Shown here piece after piece: positions 1 to 9,470 of a DNA stretch of 64,000 nt (the first letter of the stretch is position 1; every line of letters starts with the position of its first letter). The notes beneath the pieces are model-generated. The model had not been told where the DNA came from. It saw nothing but the letters and a program-made list of their open reading frames with translations, and searched no databases. Position numbers and translations under genes: made by a program. This DNA is from an uncultured Spartobacteria bacterium (GTDB lineage: Bacteria; Verrucomicrobiota; Verrucomicrobiia; Chthoniobacterales; Chthoniobacteraceae). The stretch spans positions 1-64,000 of the forward strand of contig CAIRYQ010000084.1 in assembly GCA_903882875.1 (NCBI GenBank). Reading direction: 5' to 3'.

Positions 1-89
1 CGGACATCATCCGCACGGCGGCTTTGGCTCCGGCTGATCCTGGTGAGTTCACGTCGTTCCGGCGGACTCAAACGAAAGGGTGCTGGCAT
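1..89 (-). CDS. IS630-like transposase, N-terminal fragment (runs off left edge)
   Basis: An ATG on the minus strand at 89 opens a frame that continues past the window edge. The 29 visible residues begin MPAPFRLSPPERRELTR and go on with a Ser/Arg-rich helix. This resembles the N-terminal helix-turn-helix start of IS630-family transposases, which typically begin with a LS-x-x-ER-x-EL segment. The catalytic DDE domain is outside the window, so the assignment rests only on this short match. It lies 24 bp downstream of the minor-pilin operon and points the same way. It could also be an unrelated helix-turn-helix protein. Confidence 0.4.
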   Translation of the reverse strand, partial: MPAPFRLSPPERRELTRISRSQSRRADDV

Positions 90-113
90 GAATCCAATCA
101 TACACCAATACCG

Positions 114-1163
114 TCACATCTCAACGTTACACTGCACTAGGACCGTCACAGTCTGAGTTTTTGTGCCGCTGACGGTCACCTGATTCACGGAGACTTTGAG
201 AGATGCCTGGTTGTAAAAGCGAAATTTCGCGATGGCCGCTGGGTCGCTGAAGCCGTTCACTGGCTTCTTGATTAGTTCGCGATAGCCGTCGTCCGTGTTC
301 GGATTGCCGCTGTTGGTGGTAAAGGCGTTGCGCATGTCCTCCCCCGCGGGCTCGAGCCGGCCCGTCTGGCTGAGCTGCGTCGCCTGCGACACTCCATACG
401 TTGGCGGCTGCCAGTTAGCCATGTTATAACCGGTCGCCGAGGGAGGCTGCGGGTAATAGTTGAAGTTCTGATTATAGGAGACATAACTGTTAAAGGTAAG
501 TCCCTGCCCCACGAGACCCGCCGCATAAAGGTTTTGGTTGGTGATCACCGGACCGTTGATCGTCATCGCCTCGCCGGGATGCAGTTCAAGATTTCCCTCG
601 TAGTAAATCGCCGCCTGAAAAATCGGCGCGTCCGCCTTTGTGAAAGTGCGCCCTATTTCCACCACCACACTGCGCGAGATGGTGGGCATCGCGACTGCGA
701 CGCGCACGTCGTACATCGTGTTGACTGAATACAGCCCCTTGAACCCCGGCAGCACGCCGAGGCTGGTGATGTTCTGATTTGCGGGGACGGAATTGCCGAA
801 GCAATCCACCTCGGTCATGTAATGCGCCGATTGGCCCTGATACGTGGAAAGAAAGGTCGCGCCCGCAAAGTTGGGGTTCACGCTGGTGGGCAGAGGAATC
901 GGCTGCACGATCGCGTCGAGATCGGACTGCTGCGCCTTGGCACCCAGCGGGAGCGTTTTCACGAGCGTCTTCCATGCGCCGTAAAGCCGGTCCAGTTCGC
1001 CGTCCGCGACGGCGATCGCGCTGGTCAATGCCCGCGTGTCCCGCGCCTGCCGCCCGCCATGCTGGGTGAACAGGACCGCCGCGCAGATGAACGTCGAGAG
1101 CACCAGCACGAGAATCATCGTCGGCACGATCATGTGGCCTGAATTGGCGGAACGGTTGCGCAT
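114..1163 (-). CDS. Membrane-anchored minor-pilin operon protein (third gene)
   Basis: This protein of 349 residues starts [10 protein letters not shown] and has one N-terminal hydrophobic segment (about residues 12-33, [15 protein letters not shown]), followed by a long polar region. It lies 7 bp after the PT-tailed pseudopilin and follows a second pseudopilin, so it probably belongs to the same secretion or pilus assembly operon. PilX-like or GspK-like proteins often hold this position, but I see no diagnostic motif. The frame stays open upstream of 1163 only because the neighbouring hexanucleotide repeat is open in every frame. I therefore start at the ATG just before the membrane helix. 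Confidence 0.7.
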   Translation of the reverse strand: MRNRSANSGHMIVPTMILVLVLSTFICAAVLFTQHGGRQARDTRALTSAIAVADGELDRLYGAWKTLVKTLPLGAKAQQSDLDAIVQPIPLPTSVNPNFAGATFLSTYQGQSAHYMTEVDCFGNSVPANQNITSLGVLPGFKGLYSVNTMYDVRVAVAMPTISRSVVVEIGRTFTKADAPIFQAAIYYEGNLELHPGEAMTINGPVITNQNLYAAGLVGQGLTFNSYVSYNQNFNYYPQPPSATGYNMANWQPPTYGVSQATQLSQTGRLEPAGEDMRNAFTTNSGNPNTDDGYRELIKKPVNGFSDPAAIAKFRFYNQASLKVSVNQVTVSGTKTQTVTVLVQCNVEM

Positions 1164-1170
1164 GGGTCGG

Positions 1171-2448
1171 TCAGTCAATGACGGGAGCGGGTGTTGGCGT
1201 CGGCGTCGGAGCAGGGGTCGGGGTCGGGGTGGGTACCGGTGTTGGTGTGGGCGTCGGCGTCGGCACGGGCGTGGGCGTGGGAGGAGGCGTCGGCGTTGCT
1301 GCGGGCGTCGGCGTGGGCACCGGGGTCGGGGTCGGGAACTGGGTCGGGGTCGGGAACGGGGTCGGTGTCGGCACTGGCGTCGGCGTGGGAGGGGGTGTGG
1401 GTGTGGGAGGAGGTGTCGGCGTCGGCGTCGGCGTGGGGGCTGGCGTCGGCGTCGGCGCGGGCGTCGGTGTGGCAATCGGGATGGTGTCCGTGCTCGCGAA
1501 ATTCAGATGCGGCGCGCTCTTCCATGAGACGGCCGAATTCACGGAAAACGTCGAGACGAAGGATGCCATGTTGCGCTTGTCATAGTCCCTCATCTTGATT
1601 TGCAGGTTCACGCGCACCGCGCGGTAATCCGGGTCGCGCACGAGCACGGACGCGGTGGGGTCGCCCGCGAAGGAAAACGGAAGGTTCCCGCCGTTGTCAG
1701 CACGCAGGCGGGTCGAGACACTCACATAGTTCGCCGGGTTGTTGAACGCCGCCGCCCCATTCGTTCCCACGCTCATGGCCACCGGGTAATAGCGCAATTC
1801 CGCGGCAGTCGTCCCGGCAATCGGCACCGCGACGAACATCGAAGTCCGCGTCACCGACACCGGCGTGTTCATCGGCACAAAGGCGGTCGCCGGCGCCTTG
1901 GTCTGTTTTGGGACTGCCAGATTGCCCAGCGTGTCGGAAAACTGGAGTTGCCAGTTAGCACCCGACGCCACTGCACCCACCACGGACGTTGAGATGGTCG
2001 GGTAAGGAATCGTCACGTTATCCCCCGGCATCAAAGCCGTATTGTTGCCGCCGACGAGCAGTGCCGTGTCCGTCCATTGGCCGTCCTGCACGACCGGCTG
2101 CGCAGGCCCCAGGCCGATGCAGAATTTCACGCCCGCGGCCGGCATCCAGTTTTCCGCGACTGTTGCAACTCCGTCTCCATTTGCATCAACCGCCGGAAGA
2201 TCATTGCCATTCACATCGGTGAGAGTCGGCTGCTGCACCGCCTGATAGACGTTTGTGCTGATGGTTTGCATCGCCATGCGCGCCGCCTGCTGAGCGCCGG
2301 ACACCTGGAAAATTTTCGCATACAGCACGGTCCCGCCAGTGAGCATGATGTAGATGACACCCCCGAGCAGTGCGACGATGCCCACAGACACCATCACCTC
2401 GACGAGAGTGGCGGCGCGGTCGCGCGGAAAATGACGGGTGGCATTCAT
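1171..2448 (-). CDS. Type IV pilin-like (PilW/GspJ-type) protein with Thr-Pro repeat tail
   Basis: This protein of 425 residues starts [21 protein letters not shown]. The segment [17 protein letters not shown] (about residues 14-30) is a prepilin-type N-terminal methylation helix, with the conserved Glu five residues into it, although the residue before the cleavage point is Ala rather than Gly. Residues of about 40-320 resemble the globular part of PilW/GspJ minor pilins. The last 100 or so residues are almost pure Thr-Pro with occasional Ala, Val or Phe. The start at 2448 was preferred to an upstream in-frame Met because it puts the methylation motif at the usual distance. It lies 7 bp after the preceding pseudopilin gene. 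Confidence 0.8.
   Translation of the reverse strand: MNATRHFPRDRAATLVEVMVSVGIVALLGGVIYIMLTGGTVLYAKIFQVSGAQQAARMAMQTISTNVYQAVQQPTLTDVNGNDLPAVDANGDGVATVAENWMPAAGVKFCIGLGPAQPVVQDGQWTDTALLVGGNNTALMPGDNVTIPYPTISTSVVGAVASGANWQLQFSDTLGNLAVPKQTKAPATAFVPMNTPVSVTRTSMFVAVPIAGTTAAELRYYPVAMSVGTNGAAAFNNPANYVSVSTRLRADNGGNLPFSFAGDPTASVLVRDPDYRAVRVNLQIKMRDYDKRNMASFVSTFSVNSAVSWKSAPHLNFASTDTIPIATPTPAPTPTPAPTPTPTPTPPPTPTPPPTPTPVPTPTPFPTPTQFPTPTPVPTPTPAATPTPPPTPTPVPTPTPTPTPVPTPTPTPAPTPTPTPAPVID
1186..1476 (-). repeat. Hexanucleotide repeat array encoding a Thr-Pro tail
   Basis: About 48 imperfect copies of a 6-bp unit (GGCGTC or GGGGTC on the plus strand) encode alternating Thr-Pro dipeptides at the C-terminus of the PilW-like protein. 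The unit length is a multiple of three, so slippage would change tail length without shifting frame. The array also keeps all other frames open and creates several long false ORFs here. Confidence 0.9.
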
Positions 2449-2455
2449 CTCGGCA

Positions 2456-3022
2456 TCAGTCCATCGCACGGACCGTCGAGAGCATCTGCGAGTAAGCCTT
2501 CCCGTCATAGGTATAATCCAGCCGCATCGCCACCCACAGCACGCTCGTGCTTCCAGTCACGAATTGCACTTTGCGATAAAGCGCGCCGTTGACGTTCTTC
2601 GTGGGATCCATCTGGTCGCTGTAAACCGGCACCGCCGCCATCGTGCTCGTGTCATCCGCCTCACTGTAAGGATTCCATTGGTTCCAGCCGGCCGCCGTCG
2701 CATCAAACGAACCGTCCCCGGTCGTGATCGTCGGCATGAGGATGCCGCTGGGCGGCGTCGAATCGTTCCAGCCGCGCGTGAGCGCCTGATCAATGGCATT
2801 GCGCAGAATGATGAGCCCGTTTGTGTAATTCCGGTTGTCCACCGCATTGCGGTTCAGCCGCGCCAGCGACGTGAAAATCGTGGCGCTCAGAATCGCGAGG
2901 ATCGCCGCCGCCACCATCAGCTCGACAAGGCTGAATCCTCCGCGTCTCCCTTGCGGGCGCAGAGGACACTCCGTTTTGTTCGCTGGCGACTGCATAAGTC
3001 CGGGATATTTAGCATTCCCCAT
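2456..3022 (-). CDS. Type IV pilin-like (PilV/GspI-type) pseudopilin
   Basis: This protein of 188 residues has an Arg-rich leader followed by [21 protein letters not shown] at residues of about 25-45. That is a canonical prepilin peptidase site (Gly before Phe, Glu at mature position 5) and a hydrophobic helix. The leader is long (about 28 residues), and a second Met at residue 10 (position 2995) could be the true start. It is the first gene of a three-gene minus-strand operon with spacings of 7 bp. PilV or GspI is the closest role by order and size. Products would sit in the inner membrane or at the tip of a pseudopilus. Confidence 0.8.
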   Translation of the reverse strand: MGNAKYPGLMQSPANKTECPLRPQGRRGGFSLVELMVAAAILAILSATIFTSLARLNRNAVDNRNYTNGLIILRNAIDQALTRGWNDSTPPSGILMPTITTGDGSFDATAAGWNQWNPYSEADDTSTMAAVPVYSDQMDPTKNVNGALYRKVQFVTGSTSVLWVAMRLDYTYDGKAYSQMLSTVRAMD

Positions 3023-3191
3023 GCCCGTGATTTGCCAACGCCGGGCCGGGGCTCACCAGCGGCGGAAAACGCTCCCCCTCCCCCAAGCCTTCGTTCCCCG
3101 CAATCCCTGCTCGCTGAAATCCGTGTCCGGCTTCGCCAGAACGGCGTGTCGCGAAGATCGACATCGGCGAAGCCAGCGGCGACATTGCGCC

Positions 3192-4082
3192 ATGCCGAAA
3201 CCCATCACCGTGCGCGAGCCTGCGCCGCTGCTCGCCACGCTTTTTGCCGAATGGCCGCAGGAGAAGAAAAAGCAGATCCGCACCTGGCTGAAATTCCAGG
3301 CGGTGACGGTGAACGGGCGGCCCGAATCGCAATTCGATCATCCGCTGAAGCGCGGCGACGTGGTGACGGTTCGCACGGATCGTTTCGCGGTGCCGAAGAC
3401 GAAGCTCGGCGGCGGGATGAAGATTTTTTTCGAGGACGCTCACCTCATCGTGATTGATAAGCCGTCGGGCCTGCTGAGCATCGCGAGCGAGGCGGAGCCG
3501 GAGAAGACGGCCTACTACCAGCTCACGGAATATCTGCGCCACGGCAACCCGCGCGCGAAGGAACGCGTGTGGATCGTCCACCGGCTCGACCGCGAGACTT
3601 CGGGGCTGATGGTCTTTGCGAAGACGCCGCTGGTGAAGGAGACGCTGCAAAAATCGTGGGACACTTTCGAGAAGCGCTACGAGGCCGTCGTGGAGGGCAG
3701 ACTGCCAGGGGAGAATGGCACATTTGAGTCGGACCTCGATGAGTCGAATCCCTACCGCGTTCACAGCGCGACGCGCAGCGACCTGACGCGGCACGCGGTG
3801 ACGCACTGGCGCGTGATTGCGAGGAGCACCTGGCGATCGCTCGTGGAACTGACGCTCGAAACGGGGCGGCGTCACCAAATCCGCGTGCAGCTCGCGGACG
3901 CAGGATGCCCGATCGTAGGCGACGAGAAATACGGCGCGAAGAGCGATCCCGCGGGCCGGCTCGGGCTGCACTCGTGCATGTTAAAATTTTCGCACCCCGT
4001 CACGCGCGAGGCGATGCGTTTCGAGTCGCCGCTGCCGAAGGATCTCGCGGCGCTCGTGCGCGCGCCACGGCCCTCGGACTGA
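3192..4082 (+). CDS. RluA-family rRNA/tRNA pseudouridine synthase
   Basis: This protein of 296 residues has an S4-like RNA-binding region at about residues 10-65 and then the RluA catalytic core. HLIVIDKPSGLL lies at about 84-95, and the signature HRLDRETSGLM lies at 130-140 with catalytic Asp133. The segment LETGRRHQIRVQLADAGCPIVGDEKYG is the conserved second motif. It isomerises specific uridines in rRNA or tRNA to pseudouridine in the cytoplasm; which site cannot be told. The frame is open well upstream, but ATG 3192 gives the normal family length. It is divergent from the pilin operon, about 170 bp away. Confidence 0.93.
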   Translation: MPKPITVREPAPLLATLFAEWPQEKKKQIRTWLKFQAVTVNGRPESQFDHPLKRGDVVTVRTDRFAVPKTKLGGGMKIFFEDAHLIVIDKPSGLLSIASEAEPEKTAYYQLTEYLRHGNPRAKERVWIVHRLDRETSGLMVFAKTPLVKETLQKSWDTFEKRYEAVVEGRLPGENGTFESDLDESNPYRVHSATRSDLTRHAVTHWRVIARSTWRSLVELTLETGRRHQIRVQLADAGCPIVGDEKYGAKSDPAGRLGLHSCMLKFSHPVTREAMRFESPLPKDLAALVRAPRPSD

Positions 4083-4142
4083 CGCGCCTGCCCGCAGTTT
4101 TCCTGCTCGACAGCGCCCGCTTGCGGACTCGATCACACGCGC

Positions 4143-5204
4143 ATGGATCTCCTGCCCATCCTGCATCTCAAGCGTGCCGCGGCCGACGGCCGGATCGAGG
4201 CGCGCATCCATGCACAAATCGAATCGCTCACGCGCAAGGACACGCGCGAGGGCAAGCCGTTCTACGCCGCGGTGCTCGCCGACGCGGGGGCAAAGCTCAC
4301 GCTGCGCGCGTGGAGCGACGGTCCGGCGTTTGAATTTTGCGAGCAAGCAAAGGCGGGCGCATTCGTGGAGGTCGCTGGCGAATTCACGATGAGCCCCGGC
4401 TTCGGTTTGGATTCAAAACGCTGGACGATCCGCGAACTGAACCCCGACGAACTCGCCGAGCTGCTCGACGGCCCGCCGGACATCCGCGGCAAGCAGGCTG
4501 CGGATTATGCGTTTCTGGATCAGACAGTGCGTGGCCTCGCAGACCCGCGGCTTGTGGCGCTGTGCGGACTTTTTCTCGACGATTTCGGCGACCGCTTCCG
4601 TCGCGCCGCCGCCGCGCGGAACAATCACCACGCACGACGCGGCGGGCTCGTCGAGCATGTCGCGCAGATGATGCGCTCTGCGTTGGCGATTGCTTCCGCG
4701 TACCCGGCGCTGAACCGCGACCTGCTCGCCGCGGGCGTGCTTTTTCACGACTGCGGGAAGCTGTGGGAAAACCAGATGCCCGTGGACGGTTTCATGATGC
4801 CGTTCGACGAGCGCGGCGAACTGCTCGGGCACATCACCATCGGCATCGAAGTCGTGAACACGCTCTGGCGACGGCTTCAGCAAAAGCCCGAATGGGCCGG
4901 ATGGCTGCCGCTCGATCCGGCGTGCGAGGACGTGCGGCTGCACCTGCTGCACCTGCTCGCGAGCCATCACGGGGAGCTGCAATTCGGCAGCCCCGTCGTG
5001 CCGAAGACACCCGAGGCGTGGGCGCTGCATTACGTGGACAATCTCGATGCAAAAATGGAGATGATGTCGGCTGGCTACGCGGGCTCGAAGCATCTCGCCG
5101 CGCGCATTCAGGAAAAAGTGTGGCCGCTGCCGGGCAATCTCGTCGAACCGCTCGGGCACTTTCACCCTGCTCCGTCCGCGCCGGAATCCACGACCGGCGC
5201 GTGA
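4143..5204 (+). CDS. OB-fold/HD-domain 3'-5' exoribonuclease, YhaM-like
   Basis: This protein of 353 residues opens with an OB-like nucleic-acid-binding region of about 120 residues. It is followed by an HD-type metal-dependent phosphohydrolase domain: HHARRGGLVEHV near residue 160, FHDCGK near 200, SHHGELQFG near 280 and a downstream Asp in HYVDNLDAKMEMM. The OB plus HD arrangement is that of YhaM/CbfA-type 3'-5' exoribonucleases, which act in RNA turnover in the cytoplasm. It starts 60 bp after the RluA gene on the same strand, so two RNA-processing enzymes are neighbours. The length agrees with the roughly 310-350 residues typical of the family. Confidence 0.87.
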   Translation: MDLLPILHLKRAAADGRIEARIHAQIESLTRKDTREGKPFYAAVLADAGAKLTLRAWSDGPAFEFCEQAKAGAFVEVAGEFTMSPGFGLDSKRWTIRELNPDELAELLDGPPDIRGKQAADYAFLDQTVRGLADPRLVALCGLFLDDFGDRFRRAAAARNNHHARRGGLVEHVAQMMRSALAIASAYPALNRDLLAAGVLFHDCGKLWENQMPVDGFMMPFDERGELLGHITIGIEVVNTLWRRLQQKPEWAGWLPLDPACEDVRLHLLHLLASHHGELQFGSPVVPKTPEAWALHYVDNLDAKMEMMSAGYAGSKHLAARIQEKVWPLPGNLVEPLGHFHPAPSAPESTTGA

Positions 5205-5280
5205 TGCTCGGCAGATGACGGGAAAAAATCCTAATGCCACGGGCGCGCGGCAGTAGTCAGCGCGCACCTTTCAATAAGCC

Positions 5281-6129
5281 ATGATGCGTCCCCATTCCCT
5301 CGCCCTTGTCACCGCGTCGCTCATCGCCGCTTCCGCCTGCATCCACGCCGCCGATGCGCCGGAAAAAAAAGCGCCCGAGCCGAAAAAGGAAAATCTCGCG
5401 CCGGGCGGGAAGTGGAAGCACGGTGACATGAGCCGCCCGCGCCCGCGCGTGCTCACGCCGCCGGGCTGGGGTTCGCAGGCTGCGCCGGGAAGCGCGCCCT
5501 CGGATGCGATCGTGCTTTTCGACGGCACAGATCTCTCGAAGTGGAAACGCGACAAGCCCACTGCCGACGGCGACGACAAAGCTCCGTGGAAAGTCGAGGA
5601 CGGCTATTTTGAAGTCGTGCCGAAGACCGGCTACCTGCGCACTCGTGAGAAAATCAAAGGCGACTCGCAGTGGCACATCGAGTGGGCCACGCCGAGCGAA
5701 GTGAAAGGCAACAGCCAGGGCCGCGGCAACAGCGGCGTATTCATCGGCGGATTCCCCGAGGTGCAGGTGCTCGATTCGTATGAAAATGACACGTATCCCG
5801 ACGGGCAGGCCGCGGGGCTTTACCACAACTATCCGCCGCTAGTGAACGCCTCGCGCAAGCCGGGCGAGTGGCAGACTTACGACATCACCATTGAGCGCCA
5901 GCAGAAGGACGACGCGGGCAAGGTGATCAAAAAGGCGCGCATCTCGGTGATTCACAACGGCATCGTCGTGCAGTGGGGCCGCGAGTTTGATTCCGCCGAT
6001 CAGAGCGGCGATCTCGCGCTACAGGATCACGGAAATCCCGTGCGCTACCGGAACATCTGGGTGCGCCCGATCAACCTCACCGACCCGGACAGCGAGGGCA
6101 CGCCGCCGCCGGCTGCGGAGAAAAAATAG
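5281..6129 (+). CDS. Secreted DUF1080 (3-keto-disaccharide hydrolase-like) protein
   Basis: This protein of 282 residues has an N-terminal signal peptide (about residues 1-24, ending CIHAAD) and a Lys/Pro-rich linker. From about residue 75 there is a DUF1080 domain, seen in AIVLFDGTDLSKW, GYLRTREKIKGDSQWHIEW, GNSGVFIGG and EVQVLDSYEN. This is a concanavalin-like jelly roll that Pfam calls 3-keto-disaccharide hydrolase, expanded in Verrucomicrobiota and Planctomycetota. It probably acts outside the inner membrane on oxidised glycosides. The cupredoxin and DUF7133-like dehydrogenase downstream suggest a sugar-oxidation module. The substrate is not visible from sequence. Confidence 0.87.
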   Translation: MMRPHSLALVTASLIAASACIHAADAPEKKAPEPKKENLAPGGKWKHGDMSRPRPRVLTPPGWGSQAAPGSAPSDAIVLFDGTDLSKWKRDKPTADGDDKAPWKVEDGYFEVVPKTGYLRTREKIKGDSQWHIEWATPSEVKGNSQGRGNSGVFIGGFPEVQVLDSYENDTYPDGQAAGLYHNYPPLVNASRKPGEWQTYDITIERQQKDDAGKVIKKARISVIHNGIVVQWGREFDSADQSGDLALQDHGNPVRYRNIWVRPINLTDPDSEGTPPPAAEKK

Positions 6130-6130
6130 T

Positions 6131-6185
6131 CAGCGTTCAGTGCGCAGCAGTCCGTCTCCTTGATGGAGACAAACGCTGAACGCTG
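6131..6185 (+). repeat. Nested inverted repeats after the DUF1080 gene
   Basis: A perfect 10-bp inverted repeat (CAGCGTTCAG at 6131-6140, CTGAACGCTG at 6176-6185) encloses a second hairpin, GTCTCC-TTGAT-GGAGAC. It starts 2 bp after the stop codon. It could stabilise or end the upstream transcript, but there is no following T-run, so it is not a canonical intrinsic terminator. The CGCTGAA unit is also repeated directly. Confidence 0.6.
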
Positions 6186-6277
6186 AACGCTCATCCTCAA
6201 AGAATCCCCGCTCACCGACAAACCGCAGCCGCCCCAAGACTCCGCGCCTTTTTCCGCAGACCCCGATTTTTCCAAAC

Positions 6278-7900
6278 ATGAAAATGATCCACCGCTCGCT
6301 CCCTGCGCTCGCCACGGCGCTGTTCGCCTCCGCCTCATTCGGCGCGGAGGTCGAGACCATCACCATCAAGACGCTCCGCGCGCAGATGCGCTACGACGTG
6401 ACGGAGTTCGACGTGAAGCCGGGGCAGAAGGTGAAGCTCGTCTTCCAGAACGACGACGACATGCCACACAATCTCTGCTTTTTCCAGCCGGGCACGGACG
6501 TGATCGCCGCGGCGAACAAGCAAATGGAAAAGCCCGAGGAGGCGCTCAAGCGCAACTGGATCCCCGATGACCCGCGCATGTGGGCGCACTCGAAGCCGCT
6601 GAACCCGAAGGAAAGCGACGAGGTAAATTTCACCGCGCCGGAGAAGCCGGGCGTGTATCCGTTCGTCTGCACATTCCCCGGACACGCGGCGATCATGCAG
6701 GGAAAAATGACGGTCGGCGAGACAGGGCAGCGGTTGCCAGGACTGACGGAGCTGAAATTTGAACTCTTCCTCGGCAACTGGAAGAGCCTGCCGGACTTTG
6801 CCAAACTGAAGGCGCACCGTGAGGGCGACGTGAAGGACAATCTTGTGCAGATCAACGTGGACGACTACAAGAATGAGTTCGGCCTCGTCTTCACCGGCAA
6901 ACTCGATGTGCCGAAGGACGGCGAGTATTCATTTTTCATCGCATCGGACGGCGGCGGACGAATCTATGTGGACGGAAGGCGCGTCGTGGAAAATGACGGC
7001 ATCCATCCCGCGGACAAAGTTCGCGAAGGCAAGGCAAAGCTGAAGAAGGGCGCGCATGTGTTCCGCCTCGAATATTTTCAGGCGGCCGGTGGCGCGGAGC
7101 TTTACACCGCGTGGGGCGGGCAGGGTTTTGTAACCACTCATCTCTCGAAGCTGGAGCACCCGGACATGAAGTCGGCAGGCAAGCCGAAGAAGAACAAGAA
7201 CGAGAACACGGGCATGCCGCTCGTCGTCGCGCAGGAGCCGATCATCTACCGCAATTTCATCACCGGCGCGGGCAACCGCGCCATCGGCGTCGGCTATCCC
7301 GGCAACGCGAGCATCGCATGGAGCGCAGAGGCGATGAACCTCGCGATCGCATGGCGCGGCGCGTTCATTGACGCCGCGCGCCACTGGAACGGACGCGGCG
7401 GCGGACAGCAGCCGCCGCTCGGCTTCGATGTCTTCCGCGCAACAGAACTCTCACAGCCCTTCGCAGTCCTCGCCGAGGGCGCGACGTGGCCCGCGCTTGA
7501 AAAAGGTGCGCGCCCCGCAGGCTACACTTGGCGCGGCTACGAACTCGATGCGAAGCGCATCCCGACCTTCCGCTACGAGTGGGAAGGCGTGAAAGTGAGC
7601 GAGCGATACGAGGTCGCGGGCGACGCGCTCACGGGCGACGGCAAACTCGTGCGGACGCTGAAGCTCGATGGAAAGATCCCCGCCGGCGCGCTCTTCCGCG
7701 TCGCGAGCGCGCCGAAGATCACACCGCAAGGTGCGGTCTTCCTCGTGGAAGACGGCCGCGTCGTCCCGGAGATCGCCACCGAGTCGAAATTCCTCGTCAC
7801 CGCCGAGGGCGCGAAGCTCACAGGCAAGGATCTCACGCTGCCCGCGCGCGTTGAAATCAAGGTAACCTATTCGTGGCCGAGTCTGCTCGGCACCCACTGA
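6278..7900 (+). CDS. Secreted cupredoxin-PA14 fusion protein
   Basis: This protein of 540 residues has a signal peptide (1-23, ending SFGAE). Residues 25-147 form an azurin/plastocyanin-like cupredoxin. The likely type 1 copper ligands are His64 (MPHNL), Cys131, His136 and Met140, and the C-x4-H-x3-M spacing matches azurins. A PA14-like beta-barrel follows (about 155-290, with GEYSFFIASDGGGRIYVDG), then a C-terminal domain of about 230 residues of unknown role. It would carry electrons in the periplasm and bind carbohydrate through PA14. The gene lies 21 bp upstream of a beta-propeller dehydrogenase, a plausible electron donor. Such fusions are common in PVC bacteria, but their partners are largely unknown. 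Confidence 0.82.
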   Translation: MKMIHRSLPALATALFASASFGAEVETITIKTLRAQMRYDVTEFDVKPGQKVKLVFQNDDDMPHNLCFFQPGTDVIAAANKQMEKPEEALKRNWIPDDPRMWAHSKPLNPKESDEVNFTAPEKPGVYPFVCTFPGHAAIMQGKMTVGETGQRLPGLTELKFELFLGNWKSLPDFAKLKAHREGDVKDNLVQINVDDYKNEFGLVFTGKLDVPKDGEYSFFIASDGGGRIYVDGRRVVENDGIHPADKVREGKAKLKKGAHVFRLEYFQAAGGAELYTAWGGQGFVTTHLSKLEHPDMKSAGKPKKNKNENTGMPLVVAQEPIIYRNFITGAGNRAIGVGYPGNASIAWSAEAMNLAIAWRGAFIDAARHWNGRGGGQQPPLGFDVFRATELSQPFAVLAEGATWPALEKGARPAGYTWRGYELDAKRIPTFRYEWEGVKVSERYEVAGDALTGDGKLVRTLKLDGKIPAGALFRVASAPKITPQGAVFLVEDGRVVPEIATESKFLVTAEGAKLTGKDLTLPARVEIKVTYSWPSLLGTH

Positions 7901-7920
7901 GCACTTTATTTTTTCCACAC

Positions 7921-9417
7921 ATGAAAACTCTCCGCATCCTCATCGGCCTCATCCTCGCGACCGCAGTCCTGCGCGCCGCCGATCCGCAGGAATCCGACTA
8001 CTACAAGATCACCACATTCGACACGCCGCCCGGCACCGCGCTCGAAGTCGGATCGATCGAGCTGCTGCCCGACGGCAAGCTCGCGCTCGGCACACGCCGC
8101 GGCGAAGTCTGGACCGTGAGCAACGCGGACAGCGATCCCGCGAACGTGAAATACCAGATCTTCGCCTCAGGCCAGCACGAGATCCTCGGCCTCGCCTACA
8201 AGGACAAGTCGCTCACCATCACGAACCGCTACGAGGTCGCGCGGCTCACCGACACGGACGGCGACGGGCGCGCGGACAAATTCGAGACCGTGTGCGACCA
8301 GTGGGGCGTGAGCGGCGACTATCACGAGTATTCGTTCGGCTCGCGCTTCGACAAGGATGGCGACCTTTGGGTGGTGCTGTGCCTCACGGGATCGTTCACG
8401 AGCCAGGTGCCCTTCCGCGGCTGGTGCGTGCGCGTGAAGCCCGACGGTACGATGGTGCCGACATGCAGCGGCATCCGCTCGCCCGGAGGCATCGTCGTGA
8501 ACTACGACAACGAAGTCTATTACACCGACAACCAGGGTCCGTGGCACGGCGCGTGTACGCTGCAACACCTCATCCCCGGCACATTCCAGGGCCATCCCGG
8601 CGGCAACAAGTGGTATGACCTCGCGCCGAACATGGGCCCACGTCCGGTCGATCCGATCCCCGAGGCATTTCAACAGGGACACAAAAAAGGAACCCCCGAT
8701 CCCGATCGCATGGACGCCGAGCGCAAGCGCATCAAGGAACTCGTGCCGCCCGTCGTGTACATGGTGCATGGGAAAATCGGCAATTCGTCTTCCTTCATCG
8801 TGCCCGATCTCAGCGACGGAAAGTTCGGCCCGTTTTCAAAGCAGATGTTCATCGCCGACCAGAGCCACTCGAACATCTCCCGCGTCTTCATCGAGGAAGT
8901 GAACGGCATCAAGCAGGGCGTCGTCTTCCCGTTCCGCAAGGGCTTCAAGTCCGGCCTCATCGGCGGGCGCATGAATGAAAAGGGCCAGCTCTTCGCCGGC
9001 GGCAGCGACCGCGGCTGGGGCGCGAAAGGCGGCCAGCCATTTTCATTCGAGCGCCTCGACTGGACGGGCAAGGTGCCCTTCGAAGTCCACGAGATGCACG
9101 CGAAGCCCGACGGCTTCGAGCTGACCTTCACCGAGCCCGTGGACGAAAAGACCGCCGGCGATCCCGCGAGCTACTCCGCGCGCGAATTCATCTATGCCTA
9201 CCGCGAGGAATACGGCGGCGGCGAAGTGGACGACAAGTTCCCGAAAGTGACGAAGGCCGTCGTGAGCGCCGACAAAAAATCCGTGCGCCTCACGCTGGAA
9301 AAACTTACGCAGGGCGACATCCACGAGCTGCACTTCGACGGCGTGCGCTCCGCCGACGGCCGCCCCGTGCTGCACCCGATCGGCTACTACACGCTGAACG
9401 AAATCCCGGCGAAGTAG
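7921..9417 (+). CDS. Secreted DUF7133-like beta-propeller (sorbosone/glucose dehydrogenase-type) protein
   Basis: This protein of 498 residues has a signal peptide (MKTLRILIGLILATAVLRAAD). It has propeller-like repeats (EVGSIELLPDGKLALGTRRGEVW, LTDTDGDGRADKFETVCDQWG, WHGACTLQHLIPGTFQGHPGG). This is the DUF7133 or soluble quinoprotein glucose-dehydrogenase-like family of PVC bacteria. Many relatives carry a C-terminal CxxCH cytochrome, but none is visible here, so the upstream cupredoxin may do the electron transfer. The ATG at 7921 was chosen over the longer open frame because it begins the signal peptide. It lies 20 bp after the cupredoxin gene, so co-transcription is likely. Substrate and cofactor are not provable from sequence. 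Confidence 0.78.
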   Translation: MKTLRILIGLILATAVLRAADPQESDYYKITTFDTPPGTALEVGSIELLPDGKLALGTRRGEVWTVSNADSDPANVKYQIFASGQHEILGLAYKDKSLTITNRYEVARLTDTDGDGRADKFETVCDQWGVSGDYHEYSFGSRFDKDGDLWVVLCLTGSFTSQVPFRGWCVRVKPDGTMVPTCSGIRSPGGIVVNYDNEVYYTDNQGPWHGACTLQHLIPGTFQGHPGGNKWYDLAPNMGPRPVDPIPEAFQQGHKKGTPDPDRMDAERKRIKELVPPVVYMVHGKIGNSSSFIVPDLSDGKFGPFSKQMFIADQSHSNISRVFIEEVNGIKQGVVFPFRKGFKSGLIGGRMNEKGQLFAGGSDRGWGAKGGQPFSFERLDWTGKVPFEVHEMHAKPDGFELTFTEPVDEKTAGDPASYSAREFIYAYREEYGGGEVDDKFPKVTKAVVSADKKSVRLTLEKLTQGDIHELHFDGVRSADGRPVLHPIGYYTLNEIPAK

Positions 9418-9470
9418 CAAGCGACCCGCGGAGTTTGACCTCAACCCAAGTATCCCGTAATGAATCGGCC

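Noticed and set aside
1175-1598. Several overlapping ORFs in both strands near 1.2-1.6 kb
   Set aside because: They come from a 6-bp repeat that leaves all frames open; only the Thr-Pro frame joins a normal pilin-like protein.
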